Counted from the first letter of the stretch, positions 52,209-62,072 are shown. The stretch: DNA of 64,000 nt from Zoogloea sp021286885 (GCF_041915215.1 NZ_JAYSBV010000003.1), one strand, 5' to 3'. The notes: generated by a model from the letters alone, not told the origin. Numbers and translations are program-made.

Positions 52209-54017
52209 ATGGACAGCTACAGCGCACCCTTGCGCGACATGCGCTTCCTGCTCGAAGCGCTCGCCGACATCGGCGCCATTGCCCGCCTGCCCGGCTGCTC
52301 GGATGCAGAGCCGGAGCTGGTTTTCAGCATCCTCGAAGAAGCCGCCAAGTTTGCGGCCGGGGTGCTCGCCCCCCTCAACCGGGTGGGGGATCGCCAGGGC
52401 TGCCACCTGGAAGGGGGGCAGGTCTGCGTGCCCGAAGGCTGGAAGGACGCCTGGGACCAGTTCGTCCAGGCCGGCTGGCTGGGCTTGTCTCTGCCGGTGG
52501 AGTACGGCGGCCAGGGCCTGCCCAAGGCTTTGTGGGCGCCCGTGTGGGAAATGTGGTTTGCCTCCAATCTGGCCTTCACCATGCTGCCCCAGCTTTCCCT
52601 GGGGCAGACTGAAGCGCTGGAGGCCGCTGCCGATGAAACCATGCGCGCCCTTTACCTGCCGCGCATCGTGAGTGGTGAGTGGGCCTGCAACATGAGCCTC
52701 ACCGAGCCCCAGGCCGGCTCGGATCTGGCCGCCGTGCGCATGCAGGCCCGGCCCGCCGGGGACGGCAGCTACCGGCTCCACGGCCAGAAGATTTTCATCT
52801 CTTACGGAGATCACGAACTGGCCGATAACATCATCCATCTGGTGCTGGCCCGCCTGCCCGAGGCGCCGCCGGGGATCAAGGGGATTTCCCTGTTCCTGGT
52901 GCCCAAGTTCCTGGTGGGCCCGGATGGCCGCCTGGGCGCCCGTAACGATGTGCACGCGGTTTCCCTGGAACACAAGCTGGGCATTCACGGCAGCCCCACC
53001 TGCACCCTGGCCTATGGGGACAAGGAAGGCGCTGTGGGCTACCTGGTGGGCGCGCCCAACCGGGGCATCGAATACATGTTTGTGATGATGAACGACGCCC
53101 GCTTCGGGGTCAGCCTGCATGGGGTGGGTCTGGCCGAGCGGGCCTATCAGATGGCCCTGGGCTACGCCGAGGAGCGGGTGCAGGGCAAGGTGCTGGGCCA
53201 GGTCGGCCTGCCCATCGCCGCCCACCCGGAGGTGCGGCGCCAGCTACTGTCCATGCGCACCCGGATCTTTGCGATGCGCGCCCTGGTGTATGGGGCTTCG
53301 GCCTGGTTCGACCATGCCCGCCACAACCCGGATGCCGCCGTGGCCGAGCAGAGCCGGCGCTACATCGACCTGCTGATGCCGGTGCTCAAGGCCTGGAATA
53401 CCGAAGTGGGCAATATCGTCTGCGACGACGCAATTCAGGTGTTTGGCGGGATGGGCTTCGTGGAAGAAACCGGGATCACCCAGCATTACCGGGATTCCCG
53501 CGTGACCCGCATCTACGAAGGCACCACCGGCATCCAGGCGAATGACTTGGTGGGACGCAAGCTGCTGCGCGAAGACGGCAGCACCCTGCGCGCCCTGCTG
53601 GCCGAGATTCGGGAGGAGGCCGAGCGTCTCTGTGCTGATCCGGCCTTGGCAGCCCTGGCAAGCCACGGCCAGCACCTCGCTGCCAATGCCCAGGATCTGG
53701 GCCAGGCCATGGATTTTCTGCTGGCCGAAGGCAAGGCCGACCCGGCCCTGGCCCAGGCGGCGGCCCTGCCTTTCCTGCATCTGATGGGGCTGGTGTGCGC
53801 TGGCTGGCGGGTGGCCCAGGCGGCCCGGGCGGCGCTCCAGGCGCTGGCCCAAGGGGGCGAGGGCGGCAGTGCCCACGATCCGGATTACCTCCAGGGTGTG
53901 CTGGGGATTGCCGAATGCTGGTTTGCCAGCTACGCGCCCCAGGCGTCCGGCTGGCGGGCGGCAGTGCTGGGGGCGGCCCATGTGAACCGGGCACCCGCCG
54001 GAGCCCTGCGCGGCTGA
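52209..54017 (+). CDS. Acyl-CoA dehydrogenase, 602 aa
   Basis: An FAD enzyme of the large acyl-CoA dehydrogenase type, with TEPQAGSDLAAV (substrate/FAD region), a Glu-containing RIYEGTTGIQANDLVGRKLL end and an extra C-terminal helical domain, giving about 600 residues as in the FadE5/AidB-like group. In this operon it may oxidise dihydro-hydroxycinnamoyl-CoA to the 2,3-unsaturated CoA ester, which would feed phenylpropanoids into the hydratase-lyase route. That substrate is inference from context. Confidence 0.88.
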   Translation: MDSYSAPLRDMRFLLEALADIGAIARLPGCSDAEPELVFSILEEAAKFAAGVLAPLNRVGDRQGCHLEGGQVCVPEGWKDAWDQFVQAGWLGLSLPVEYGGQGLPKALWAPVWEMWFASNLAFTMLPQLSLGQTEALEAAADETMRALYLPRIVSGEWACNMSLTEPQAGSDLAAVRMQARPAGDGSYRLHGQKIFISYGDHELADNIIHLVLARLPEAPPGIKGISLFLVPKFLVGPDGRLGARNDVHAVSLEHKLGIHGSPTCTLAYGDKEGAVGYLVGAPNRGIEYMFVMMNDARFGVSLHGVGLAERAYQMALGYAEERVQGKVLGQVGLPIAAHPEVRRQLLSMRTRIFAMRALVYGASAWFDHARHNPDAAVAEQSRRYIDLLMPVLKAWNTEVGNIVCDDAIQVFGGMGFVEETGITQHYRDSRVTRIYEGTTGIQANDLVGRKLLREDGSTLRALLAEIREEAERLCADPALAALASHGQHLAANAQDLGQAMDFLLAEGKADPALAQAAALPFLHLMGLVCAGWRVAQAARAALQALAQGGEGGSAHDPDYLQGVLGIAECWFASYAPQASGWRAAVLGAAHVNRAPAGALRG

Positions 54018-54062
54018 GGGGCGGCGGCCCCGTCTGCAACAACAAAAAAATACGGAGACACC

Positions 54063-55934
54063 ATGAACAATCCTGCATTCCAGACCCTGGTCGCGAGCGA
54101 TTTCCGGCCAGTCAAGATCGGCTACCCGCCGCCCGAGATTGCCCACGACGCCCAGGGCGTCTGGCGCATCAAGCCCCTGGAACAACTGGAGGCCTACCCC
54201 GAACGCCTCACCGACCGGCTGGTGTCGGGCGCCGAGGCCTTCCCCGAGCGCTGCCTGATGGCCAAGCGGGATGCCCGCGGGGAATGGGTGCGCATCAGCT
54301 ATCGTGACATGCTCGCCCGGGCGCGGCGCATCGGCCAATGGCTGTTGGATCAAGGCCTGTCGGTGGAGCGCCCCTTGCTGATTCTGTCGGGCAACGATCT
54401 GGAGCACATCCAGCTCATGCTCGGGGCCATGTACGCGGGGATTCCCTATTCCTCCGTATCCCCCGCTTACTCGGTGGTGGCGACCGACTACGCCAAGCTG
54501 CGCCATATTGTTGAAACCGTGACGCCCGGCGCCGTGTATGCAGCCGATGGGGCGGCCTTTGCCCGGGCCATTGAAGGCGCGGTGGATGAATCCGTCAGCC
54601 TCATCCTGGGCCAGGGGCAGGTGCCGGGGCGCAACAGCGTGCCGTTTGCGACCCTGCTCGACACCCAGCCCACCCGGGTGGATGCGGCCCATGCCGCCGT
54701 GGGGCCGGACACCATCGCCAAGTTTTTGTTCACTTCGGGCTCCACCAAGCTGCCCAAGGCGGTGGTCACCACCCACCGGATGCTCTGCGCCAACCAGCAG
54801 ATGCTGCTCCAGACCTTCCCCTTCTTTGCCGACGAGCCGCCGGTATTGGTGGATTGGCTGCCCTGGAACCACACCTTCGGCGGCAGCCATAACGTGGGCA
54901 TCGCCCTCTACAACGGCGGCAGCTTCTACATCGACGAAGGCCAGCCCACCCCCCGGCGCTTTGGCGAAACCCTGCGCAACCTGCGGGAGATTTCCCCCAC
55001 GGTGTATTTCAACGTGCCCAAGGCCTGGGAAGACCTCACCGTGGCCCTGGAGCAGGATGCCCAGCTGCGGGAGGTGTTCTTTGCCCGGGTCAAGCTGTTC
55101 TTCTTTGCCGGTGCGGGCCTCTCCCAGGCCGCCTGGGATCGCCTCGACCGGGTCACCGAAGCCCATTGCGGCCACCGCATTCGCATGATGGTGGGCCTGG
55201 GGATGACCGAAACCTCGCCTTCCTGCCTGTTCTCCACCGGCTCGGTGATGGGCGCTGGCTACGTGGGCCTGCCTGCGCCGGGCTGTGAGGTCAAGCTGGT
55301 GCCGGTGGATGGCAAGCTGGAAGGGCGCATGCGCGGCCCCCACGTCATGCCCGGTTACTGGCGCAACCCGGAGCAGACCCGGGCCGTGTTTGATGAGGAA
55401 GGCTATTTCTGCACCGGCGATGCCCTCAAGTTTGTGGATGAGGCCCATCCCGCCCTGGGGCTGGTGTTTGACGGGCGGATCGCCGAAGACTTCAAGCTCT
55501 CGTCGGGCACCTTTGTGAGCGTGGGCCCCCTGCGCGCCCGGGTCATCACCAGCGGCGCCCCCTATGTGCAGGATGTGGTGGTGGCCGGGATGAACCGGGA
55601 CGACATCGGCCTGCTGATCTTTGGCCGGGTGGCCGAATGCCGCCAGCTGGCCGGGCTGGACGAAGACGCCGACTTGCTGGCGGTGATGACCCATCCGGCG
55701 GTGCGCGCCTATTTTGCGGATCTGCTCGGGCGTATCAACCAGACCGCGACCGGCTCTGCCAACCGGGTGGCCTGGCTGCGCCTGCTGGAAACCCTGCCGT
55801 CCATCGACCACGGCGAAGTCACCGACAAGGGCTCCATCAACCAGCGCGCCGTGCTGGGGCGTCGGGCCGAGCTGGTGGACAGCCTCTACGCGGGCCAGGA
55901 CCCCTTCGTCATCACCCCCGCCGGAGCCCGCTGA
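54063..55934 (+). CDS. fcs: Feruloyl-CoA synthetase, 623 aa
   Basis: An adenylate-forming ligase with the motif FTSGSTKLPKAVVTTHRML and the segment GLGMTETSPSCLFSTG; the length of 623 and the opening PVKIGYPPPEIAHD match the feruloyl-CoA synthetase branch. It activates ferulate, p-coumarate or caffeate with CoA and ATP, the entry step for the hydratase-lyase. It follows the acyl-CoA dehydrogenase after 45 bases and precedes a second hydratase gene with a one-base gap. Confidence 0.9.
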   Translation: MNNPAFQTLVASDFRPVKIGYPPPEIAHDAQGVWRIKPLEQLEAYPERLTDRLVSGAEAFPERCLMAKRDARGEWVRISYRDMLARARRIGQWLLDQGLSVERPLLILSGNDLEHIQLMLGAMYAGIPYSSVSPAYSVVATDYAKLRHIVETVTPGAVYAADGAAFARAIEGAVDESVSLILGQGQVPGRNSVPFATLLDTQPTRVDAAHAAVGPDTIAKFLFTSGSTKLPKAVVTTHRMLCANQQMLLQTFPFFADEPPVLVDWLPWNHTFGGSHNVGIALYNGGSFYIDEGQPTPRRFGETLRNLREISPTVYFNVPKAWEDLTVALEQDAQLREVFFARVKLFFFAGAGLSQAAWDRLDRVTEAHCGHRIRMMVGLGMTETSPSCLFSTGSVMGAGYVGLPAPGCEVKLVPVDGKLEGRMRGPHVMPGYWRNPEQTRAVFDEEGYFCTGDALKFVDEAHPALGLVFDGRIAEDFKLSSGTFVSVGPLRARVITSGAPYVQDVVVAGMNRDDIGLLIFGRVAECRQLAGLDEDADLLAVMTHPAVRAYFADLLGRINQTATGSANRVAWLRLLETLPSIDHGEVTDKGSINQRAVLGRRAELVDSLYAGQDPFVITPAGAR

Positions 55935-55935
55935 A

Positions 55936-56703
55936 ATGTTGCAGGTGGACTACAGCGGCGGCTGTTACCGCCTGGTGCTGGATCGTCCCCGCAAGCGCAA
56001 CGCCATCAACGCAGAAATGCTGGATGCTCTGGAAGCCGCCGTGGGCGCCATTCCGGCCCAGGCCGGGGTGGTGCTGCTGGCCGCCCGGGGCCCCCATTTC
56101 TGCGCGGGGCTGGATCTGAGCGAACACCAGGGGCGCGACGCCGCCCAGGTGTTTGCCATTTCCCGGCGCTGGCAGCAGGTATTTGGCCGCTTGCGCGACT
56201 GTGGCCGGCCCCTGGTGGTGGCCCTGTCTGGCGCGGTGATCGGCGGCGGGCTGGAGCTGGCGGCCCTGGGCCACATCCGGGTGGCAGACGAAACCACCTT
56301 CTACCAACTGCCAGAAGGGCGCCATGGCGTGTTTGTGGGGGGCGGTGGCTCGGTGAGCATCGCCCGCATCCTGGGGGCCGACCGCATGGGCGAAATGATG
56401 CTTACCGGCCGCCGCCTGGAGGCAGAGGAGGGCGCTCGCCTGGGCCTGTCCCATTACCTGGTGCCCAAGGGCAGCGCCCGGGCCCGGGCCGAAAGCCTGG
56501 CCGCCCGGGTACTGGAAAACGCCCCCCTGGCCAATTGGGCCATTGTGGCCGCCCTCCCGCGCATTGCCGAAATGGGCGCAGGCCCCGGCGGTTTTGTCGA
56601 ATCCCTCACGGCGGCTTTCACCCAGACCGGGCCCGACGTGGGTCAACGCATCGGCCAATTTTTGGCCACCGGCACCAAGGAGCGTGCAGATGAAATCTGC
56701 TGA
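55936..56703 (+). CDS. Enoyl-CoA hydratase/isomerase family protein, 255 aa
   Basis: A crotonase-fold protein (FCAGLDLSEHQGRD oxyanion region, SGAVIGGGLELAALGHIRVA, PEGRHGVFVGGGGSVSIARILG). It lacks the Tyr/Glu set of the hydratase-lyase at 49740 and so is a second, different family member. It may act in a beta-oxidation step of the same pathway or on another CoA ester; the substrate is unknown. It overlaps the amidohydrolase start by 14 bases. Confidence 0.85.
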   Translation: MLQVDYSGGCYRLVLDRPRKRNAINAEMLDALEAAVGAIPAQAGVVLLAARGPHFCAGLDLSEHQGRDAAQVFAISRRWQQVFGRLRDCGRPLVVALSGAVIGGGLELAALGHIRVADETTFYQLPEGRHGVFVGGGGSVSIARILGADRMGEMMLTGRRLEAEEGARLGLSHYLVPKGSARARAESLAARVLENAPLANWAIVAALPRIAEMGAGPGGFVESLTAAFTQTGPDVGQRIGQFLATGTKERADEIC

Positions 56704-57616
56704 AACCCAGGGCACTGAAATGCAGTGCGACGAATTGATCGCGATTGATTTTCACACCCATGCGGAGGTGTCCTGCTGTCAGGGGCACGACCATTTCGGG
56801 GATGAATTCGACCGGGCCGCCGACAAGTATTTTGGCTCGGACCGGCGCCCGACCATTGCCGAAACGGTGGCCTATTACCGGGAGCGCAAGATTGGGCTGG
56901 TGATGTTCACCGTGGATGCCGAAACCCAGATTGGCCGGCGCCGGATTCCGAACGAAGAAATCGCCGAGGCCGCCCGGGCCAATGCCGACATGATGATCGC
57001 CTTTGCCAGCATCGACCCCCACAAGGGGCGCATGGGGGCTCGGGAGGCGCGCCGCCTGATTGAAGAATACGGCGTGCGGGGTTTCAAGTTTCATCCCACG
57101 GTGCAGGGCTTTTTACCCCATGAGCGTTTTGCCTGGCCCCTTTACGAAGTCATCGCCGAATACCGCCTGCCGGCAATTTTTCATACCGGCCATTCGGGGA
57201 TCGGCAGTGGCATGCGCGCCGGGGGCGGGCTGCGGGTGGCCAATTCGAATCCCATGCTGCTCGAAGACGTGGCCATTGATTTTCCCGACATGCAGATCGT
57301 GATGGCCCATCCGAGCTGGCCCTGGCAGGACGAAGCCCTGTCCCTGTGCCTGCACAAGCCGAATATCTGGATCGACCTGTCGGGCTGGTCGCCCCGGTAT
57401 TTTCCGCCCCAGCTGGTGCAATACGCCAACACCTTGCTGCGGGAGCGCATTTTATTTGGATCGGATTTTCCGCTTATTACCCCAGATCGCTGGCTGGCCG
57501 ATTTTGCCAAAGCAGGCTTCAAGCCCGAGGTGGCGCCCTTGATCCTGAAGCAGAACGCCATGCGTTTGCTGGGGCTGGGGAGTAATGCTGCAGCGCTGCA
57601 TAGTAAACCGGTATAG
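56690..57616 (+). CDS. Amidohydrolase-2 family protein, 308 aa
   Basis: A TIM-barrel metal-dependent enzyme of the amidohydrolase 2 (PF04909) family: IDFHTHAE (HxH), FKFHPTVQGF, IFHTGHSG, VMAHPSWPW and FGSDFPLITP give the metal and catalytic residues. Relatives decarboxylate or hydrolyse aromatic compounds. It may act on a side product or on a ring intermediate of hydroxycinnamate breakdown. The start is inside the previous gene; ATG 56720 is an alternative. Confidence 0.85.
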   Translation: MKSAETQGTEMQCDELIAIDFHTHAEVSCCQGHDHFGDEFDRAADKYFGSDRRPTIAETVAYYRERKIGLVMFTVDAETQIGRRRIPNEEIAEAARANADMMIAFASIDPHKGRMGAREARRLIEEYGVRGFKFHPTVQGFLPHERFAWPLYEVIAEYRLPAIFHTGHSGIGSGMRAGGGLRVANSNPMLLEDVAIDFPDMQIVMAHPSWPWQDEALSLCLHKPNIWIDLSGWSPRYFPPQLVQYANTLLRERILFGSDFPLITPDRWLADFAKAGFKPEVAPLILKQNAMRLLGLGSNAAALHSKPV

Positions 57617-57626
57617 CTGCTAGTGG
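57612..57626. repeat. 15-mer shared with the LysR promoter region, copy 2
   Basis: TATAGCTGCTAGTGG, identical to the copy at 48948-48962, overlaps the amidohydrolase stop and lies 229 bases before the symporter gene. It could be a LysR site. The stretch to 57854 holds no other recognised feature. Confidence 0.6.
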
Positions 57627-57854
57627 GGGTGGCGTGTATTGGGCGATTGAACGCGGAAGGAGAATCCATCGTCCCGTAGTTCTGGGCTGAGGTTTTGGGT
57701 TGGATTGAATCGATACAACAACGGCGCGGGTGCGGGCCCGCCAGCCGGTAAAAGGCAGTGCAGCATAGCGGGTGCGTCCATTAAAAATGGCAAGCCCGAC
57801 ACTCATACAAAGACACAAAGCATACAAGCACCTCAAGGTGTAGGAGACAATCAA

Positions 57855-59219
57855 ATGGAACAAGGCAAAGTGCTGGACGTCCAGCAGTTCATCGATGAGA
57901 ACCGGTTTTCCCGGTTTCAAGGTGTGGTGTTTCTACTCGCCTTTTTGGTGATTCTGGTGGATGGGTTTGATACGGCGGCCATTGGCTATATTGCCCCCAG
58001 CCTGGTGAAGGAATGGGGCATCAGCAAGCCCGAGCTGGCCCCGGTGCTGAGCGCGGCCCTGGCCGGGCTGGGCTTGGGGGCCGTGCTGATTGGCCCCATC
58101 GCCGACCGCCTGGGCCGCAAGTATCTGCTGTGCGGCATGGTTTTCTTGTTCGGGGTGGCGACCCTGATTTCTTCCACGGCGGCAGATTTGTCCGAGCTGG
58201 TCAAATGGCGTTTTTTGACGGGCCTCGGCCTGGGCGGCGCCATGCCCTTGGCGGTCACCCTCTCCAATGAGTTTGCCCCGAGCAAGCGCAGGGGGTTTCT
58301 GACCAGCGCCATGTTCACCGGCTTTCCTCTGGGCGCCGCCCTGGGGGGTTTTTTGTCGGCCTGGATGATTCCCCAATGGGGCTGGCGCAGCGTGCTGGAG
58401 CTGGGCGGCGTGCTGCCCATCGTGCTGTCCCTCGTGATGGTGTTTCTGCTGCCGGAATCGGTGCGCCATATGGTGGCCCGGGGGGCTGATCCGCGTCGTA
58501 TCTGTGGGGTGCTGCGCAAGATCGTGCCGACCCTGGAAGAGCCCCGCGCCTTTGTGCTGGGCGAGCAGCAGCGCCGGGTGCATGCGGAAGATCAGGGCAA
58601 GTCCGGTGTGGCACTGATCCTGTCCCGCTCTTATCTGGTGGGTTCGGCCATGCTGTGGCTGGCCTATGGGATGGGCATCGTGATCTTCTACGCCCTCATC
58701 AACTGGATGCCCATTCTGCTCAAGGATGCGGGCATTGATCCCAAATCCTCCCTGCTCGTGACTTCCCTGTTTCCGCTGGGCGGCGTGGGCGCACTCCTGC
58801 TCGGGGTGCTGATGGATCGCTTCAACGCCACTCGGGTGGTGATGCTGGGTTACGTCGCCACCGCCGTGTGCGTGTATCTGATTGGGCAGGCGGTGGGCAA
58901 TATCGGCTGGCTGGTGGCCATTGTGTTTGTCGGTGGTGCGGTGATGAATACCACCCAGACCAGCATGCCGGCCCTGGCCGCCAACTTTTACCCGACCGCA
59001 GGCCGGGCCACGGGGGTAGCCTGGATGATGGCGATTGGGCGGGTGGGCGCGGTGGCGGCGCCCTTCCTGGTGGCCGAGCTGCAGCGCCGCCAGTTTGGTT
59101 TCGACCAGATCTTTGCGGTGCTGGCGATCCCCGGCGCAGTGGCTGCCCTGGCCCTGTTCGTCAAGCACAACTACCACCCGGAGCAGGCCGAGCCGGAGCT
59201 GGAACTGCGCCGCACCTGA
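57855..59219 (+). CDS. Aromatic acid:H+ symporter (AAHS family MFS), 454 aa
   Basis: A 12-helix MFS permease with the AAHS signatures VILVDGFDTAAIGYIAPSL (including the DGFD motif), GPIADRLGRKYLL and the GLGLGGAMPLAVTLSNEFAPSKRRG loop. The family imports hydroxybenzoates, vanillate and cinnamates. GGAGACAATCA precedes ATG 57855. Its place behind the catabolic genes indicates hydroxycinnamate uptake. Confidence 0.92.
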   Translation: MEQGKVLDVQQFIDENRFSRFQGVVFLLAFLVILVDGFDTAAIGYIAPSLVKEWGISKPELAPVLSAALAGLGLGAVLIGPIADRLGRKYLLCGMVFLFGVATLISSTAADLSELVKWRFLTGLGLGGAMPLAVTLSNEFAPSKRRGFLTSAMFTGFPLGAALGGFLSAWMIPQWGWRSVLELGGVLPIVLSLVMVFLLPESVRHMVARGADPRRICGVLRKIVPTLEEPRAFVLGEQQRRVHAEDQGKSGVALILSRSYLVGSAMLWLAYGMGIVIFYALINWMPILLKDAGIDPKSSLLVTSLFPLGGVGALLLGVLMDRFNATRVVMLGYVATAVCVYLIGQAVGNIGWLVAIVFVGGAVMNTTQTSMPALAANFYPTAGRATGVAWMMAIGRVGAVAAPFLVAELQRRQFGFDQIFAVLAIPGAVAALALFVKHNYHPEQAEPELELRRT

Positions 59220-59376
59220 CTTTCTCCAGCACTCCGCTGTTCTGAGTTTTTCCCTTGTGTAGTCCCCATGCCGCCGCCTTCGGGTGGCCGGCAGGGGTGT
59301 CTGCGTGCCTGGCGCAGGCCCCCGGAAGTCACCAGGCCGGCCCTCGGGGCCCATCAAACAATAAAAGGAGACACGA

Positions 59377-60714
59377 ATGAAACAGCACCACATGCATACG
59401 TCTGCCCGGCGCCTGCATCTGCGCCCCCTCGCCGCAGCCTTGCTGGCATTGGGGGCGACAGGCCTCGCCCTGCCCGCCCGGGCCGAGAGCGAGGTTGAAG
59501 CCCTCAAGCGCGAACTGGCCGCCCAGCGCCAACTGATCCAGCAACTCCTGGCCCAACAGGAAAGCCAGAAAAAAGCGGTGGAGCGCATCGAGCAGCAGGC
59601 CGCCGCTCCTGCGCCTGTCCCGGTGGCCGCAGCCCCCGCGCCGCTGTTGCCCCAGGGCATCCAGATGTACGGGGTGCTGGATGGCGGAGTGGAGCGCATC
59701 AGCCACGTGAAGAATGGCAGCAATGAAGGCACCGTGACCCGCATGCCCGGCATCACCGGCACGGTGGCTTCCCGCCTGGGCTTCCGGGCTGCCAAGGCGC
59801 TGGCCCCCGGCTTGACCGGCATTGCCACCCTGGAAACCGGCTTCAACCTGGATTCGGGCACCCTGGGCCAGGGCGGGCGCATCTTTGGCCGCCAGCTGTT
59901 TGCTGGGGTGGATACCGCCTACGGCAGCCTGACCATTGGCCGTCAGTATTCCATGCTGATTCAGGCCATGGATTCGGATCTGCTGGGCCCCAACATCTAC
60001 GCCCTGGGCTCGCTGGACGCCTATCTGCCCAACGCCCGCTACGACAACTCGATTGCCTGGAAGGGCCAGTTCGGTAACGTCACCCTGGGCGCCATCTACA
60101 GCCTGGCCCGGGACAATGCCGGCGGCACCCCCGGCTCCGGCACCTGTGCAGGAGAGCTGCCCGGCGCAGGGAGCAACGCCTGTCGCGGCTGGTCGGTCAT
60201 GGCCAAATACGACGCCCCACGCTTTGGTGTTGCCGCAGCGGTGGATGAGCAAAAGGGCGGCACGGGGGCCACGGCCAGCTTCTTCAACGGCGCCGCAGCC
60301 CTGGCCTTCACTCGCCCCGAAGACACCGACCGGCGCACCCTGCTGGGCGCCTACCTCAAGTTTGGCAGCGGCGGCAAACTGGGTGTGGGCTGGCTGGGCC
60401 GCAAGGTGGACGTGGCGGCAGGTGAGTTCAGCTCCAATGCCTATTACGTGGAAGGCGCCTGGCAGTTTAACGACCAGTGGCAAGTGGACGGGGGCTTTCA
60501 CCGCATCACCAACCACGACCAGGACCGGGACGCGAGCCTGATCGTGCTGCGCAGCTTCTACTACTTCAACAAGGATTTCGCCCCTTACTTCCAGCTCGCC
60601 CGCATCAACAACAGCGCCAACGCCCAATACGCCGCCTCGGTGGGCTCCGGCGTGTCGCCGGCGGCGGGCGGCTCCCAGACTGCAACGATGCTGGGCTTGC
60701 GTTATCGTTTCTGA
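59377..60714 (+). CDS. Outer-membrane porin (Gram-negative, OmpC/Omp32-like), 445 aa
   Basis: A signal peptide (LAAALLALGATGLALPARA) is followed by a coiled coil of about 45 residues (LKRELAAQRQLIQQLLAQQESQKKAVERIEQ) and a beta-barrel starting QMYGVLDGGVERISHV, ending in LGLRYRF with the terminal phenylalanine needed for assembly. Relatives form trimeric general porins. The coiled-coil extension before the barrel resembles periplasmic stalks of beta-proteobacterial porins. It probably admits the aromatic acid to the periplasm. AAAGGAGACACGA precedes the start. Confidence 0.9.
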   Translation: MKQHHMHTSARRLHLRPLAAALLALGATGLALPARAESEVEALKRELAAQRQLIQQLLAQQESQKKAVERIEQQAAAPAPVPVAAAPAPLLPQGIQMYGVLDGGVERISHVKNGSNEGTVTRMPGITGTVASRLGFRAAKALAPGLTGIATLETGFNLDSGTLGQGGRIFGRQLFAGVDTAYGSLTIGRQYSMLIQAMDSDLLGPNIYALGSLDAYLPNARYDNSIAWKGQFGNVTLGAIYSLARDNAGGTPGSGTCAGELPGAGSNACRGWSVMAKYDAPRFGVAAAVDEQKGGTGATASFFNGAAALAFTRPEDTDRRTLLGAYLKFGSGGKLGVGWLGRKVDVAAGEFSSNAYYVEGAWQFNDQWQVDGGFHRITNHDQDRDASLIVLRSFYYFNKDFAPYFQLARINNSANAQYAASVGSGVSPAAGGSQTATMLGLRYRF

Positions 60715-60884
60715 ACGCAGTTTGCAGCGTCCGCCAGCCTGGCTGCGCCCGGAGTGTGGGGCGTGGGGGCTGGCGGTTTTCACATTCAGGGTCTTTTGAC
60801 GGACAATGGCTGGTAGTTCACCGACCGCTTGTCAGATCGAGCCCAAGTTTCTGGAGCGCATGTTTTCGGTGGAGGATATTTCAA

Positions 60885-62072
60885 ATGAGTTCAATCCTTA
60901 AGCCAGCCAAGATCCACCGAATTCGTTCTGTCACCATCGAAGGTTTTCGCAGCCTGAAGAGTGTTCAGGGTCTGGAGTTACCTCAGTTAACTGTACTGAT
61001 TGGGGCGAATGGTGCTGGCAAGTCCACCTTGATTCGCTTCTTCGAAATGTTGAGCTGGATGCTCAGGGCCAAGAGTTTGCAGGAGTTTGTGCTGCGTCAT
61101 GGCGGCGGTGATGACCAGTTTTTCATGGGTGCCCGCACAACGCCTGTTATGCGTGCCGAAATCCATGTTGAACTGGAAGGGGGGCATTCAAAGTACGGAT
61201 TTGAGCTTGAGTATCTGCCGGCCAGGGATTCTGTGCTGATCCAAAAAGAATATTGGAGCCAGGGGCAGAATTCTTTTCCGGTCAATGGGGTGACCTCTCA
61301 CTTTGGGGGAGTGTCCTTAGAGTCCAGGTTGCCGGAACTTGAGACTTTGAGCGCTCAGGTACTCTGCCGGTTTTTGAGTCAGTGTGCCATCTACCAGTTT
61401 CATGATACTTCGCCTCTGGCGGGTATCCACAAGCGCTGGGATGTCACAGATTCGTTCCGCTTGCGTGCGGACGGCGGCAATCTCGCGGCTGTGCTGCTCG
61501 ACCTGCGTAGCACAGACCGAAAGCGCTATGAGTTGATCGCCAGGCAGATTGGCCGGGTGTTGCCGACGTTCAAGGATTTTGTGTTGGAAGAGATCGCCGG
61601 CAAGGTGTTGTTGCGCTGGGTGGGGCAGCAGAGTGACAAGGTATTTGGTTCCCATCTCACGTCAGATGGATCGTTACGCTTGTTCTGCCTGTTGACTTTG
61701 CTGAATCTGCCGCCCGAACGACTGCCTGCGGTGATGTTCTTTGATGAGCCTGAGTTGGGCTTGCACCCGCATGCGATCACCTTGGTGGCCGAGATGTTCA
61801 AGCGCCTCTCCAAAACGCGCCAGATTTTCATCGCAACCCAGTCTCCGTATCTGGTGGACTGTTTCGAGCTGGAAAACATCGTTGTGGCCAATGCCCATAG
61901 TGGTGAAACCATGCTGCGTAACTTGCCGCCTGAACATTATCAGCGCTGGCTGGACGAGGAGTACCAAGTCTCCGATCTCTGGTTGGAGCAGGCCGTAGGG
62001 GGTGTGGCGTGGTTGGGTGACAGGCCGTCTGTCCAGCGGGAAGGTGCGCTGGATGCAGGGAGAAGCGAATGA
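60885..62072 (+). CDS. OLD/AAA_15-like ATPase, 395 aa
   Basis: An SMC/ABC-like ATPase: Walker A GANGAGKST at 40-48 after the IEGFRSLKS strand that marks OLD/AAA_15 proteins, and Walker B plus signature FFDEPELGLHP at 285-294 (D287, E288), and the H-loop-type IATQSPYLVDCF. No nuclease domain is fused. The next gene overlaps by four bases. Similar ATPases pair with a separate TOPRIM-like protein in PARIS and related phage defence systems. GGAGGATATTTCAA precedes ATG 60885. Confidence 0.88.
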   Translation: MSSILKPAKIHRIRSVTIEGFRSLKSVQGLELPQLTVLIGANGAGKSTLIRFFEMLSWMLRAKSLQEFVLRHGGGDDQFFMGARTTPVMRAEIHVELEGGHSKYGFELEYLPARDSVLIQKEYWSQGQNSFPVNGVTSHFGGVSLESRLPELETLSAQVLCRFLSQCAIYQFHDTSPLAGIHKRWDVTDSFRLRADGGNLAAVLLDLRSTDRKRYELIARQIGRVLPTFKDFVLEEIAGKVLLRWVGQQSDKVFGSHLTSDGSLRLFCLLTLLNLPPERLPAVMFFDEPELGLHPHAITLVAEMFKRLSKTRQIFIATQSPYLVDCFELENIVVANAHSGETMLRNLPPEHYQRWLDEEYQVSDLWLEQAVGGVAWLGDRPSVQREGALDAGRSE

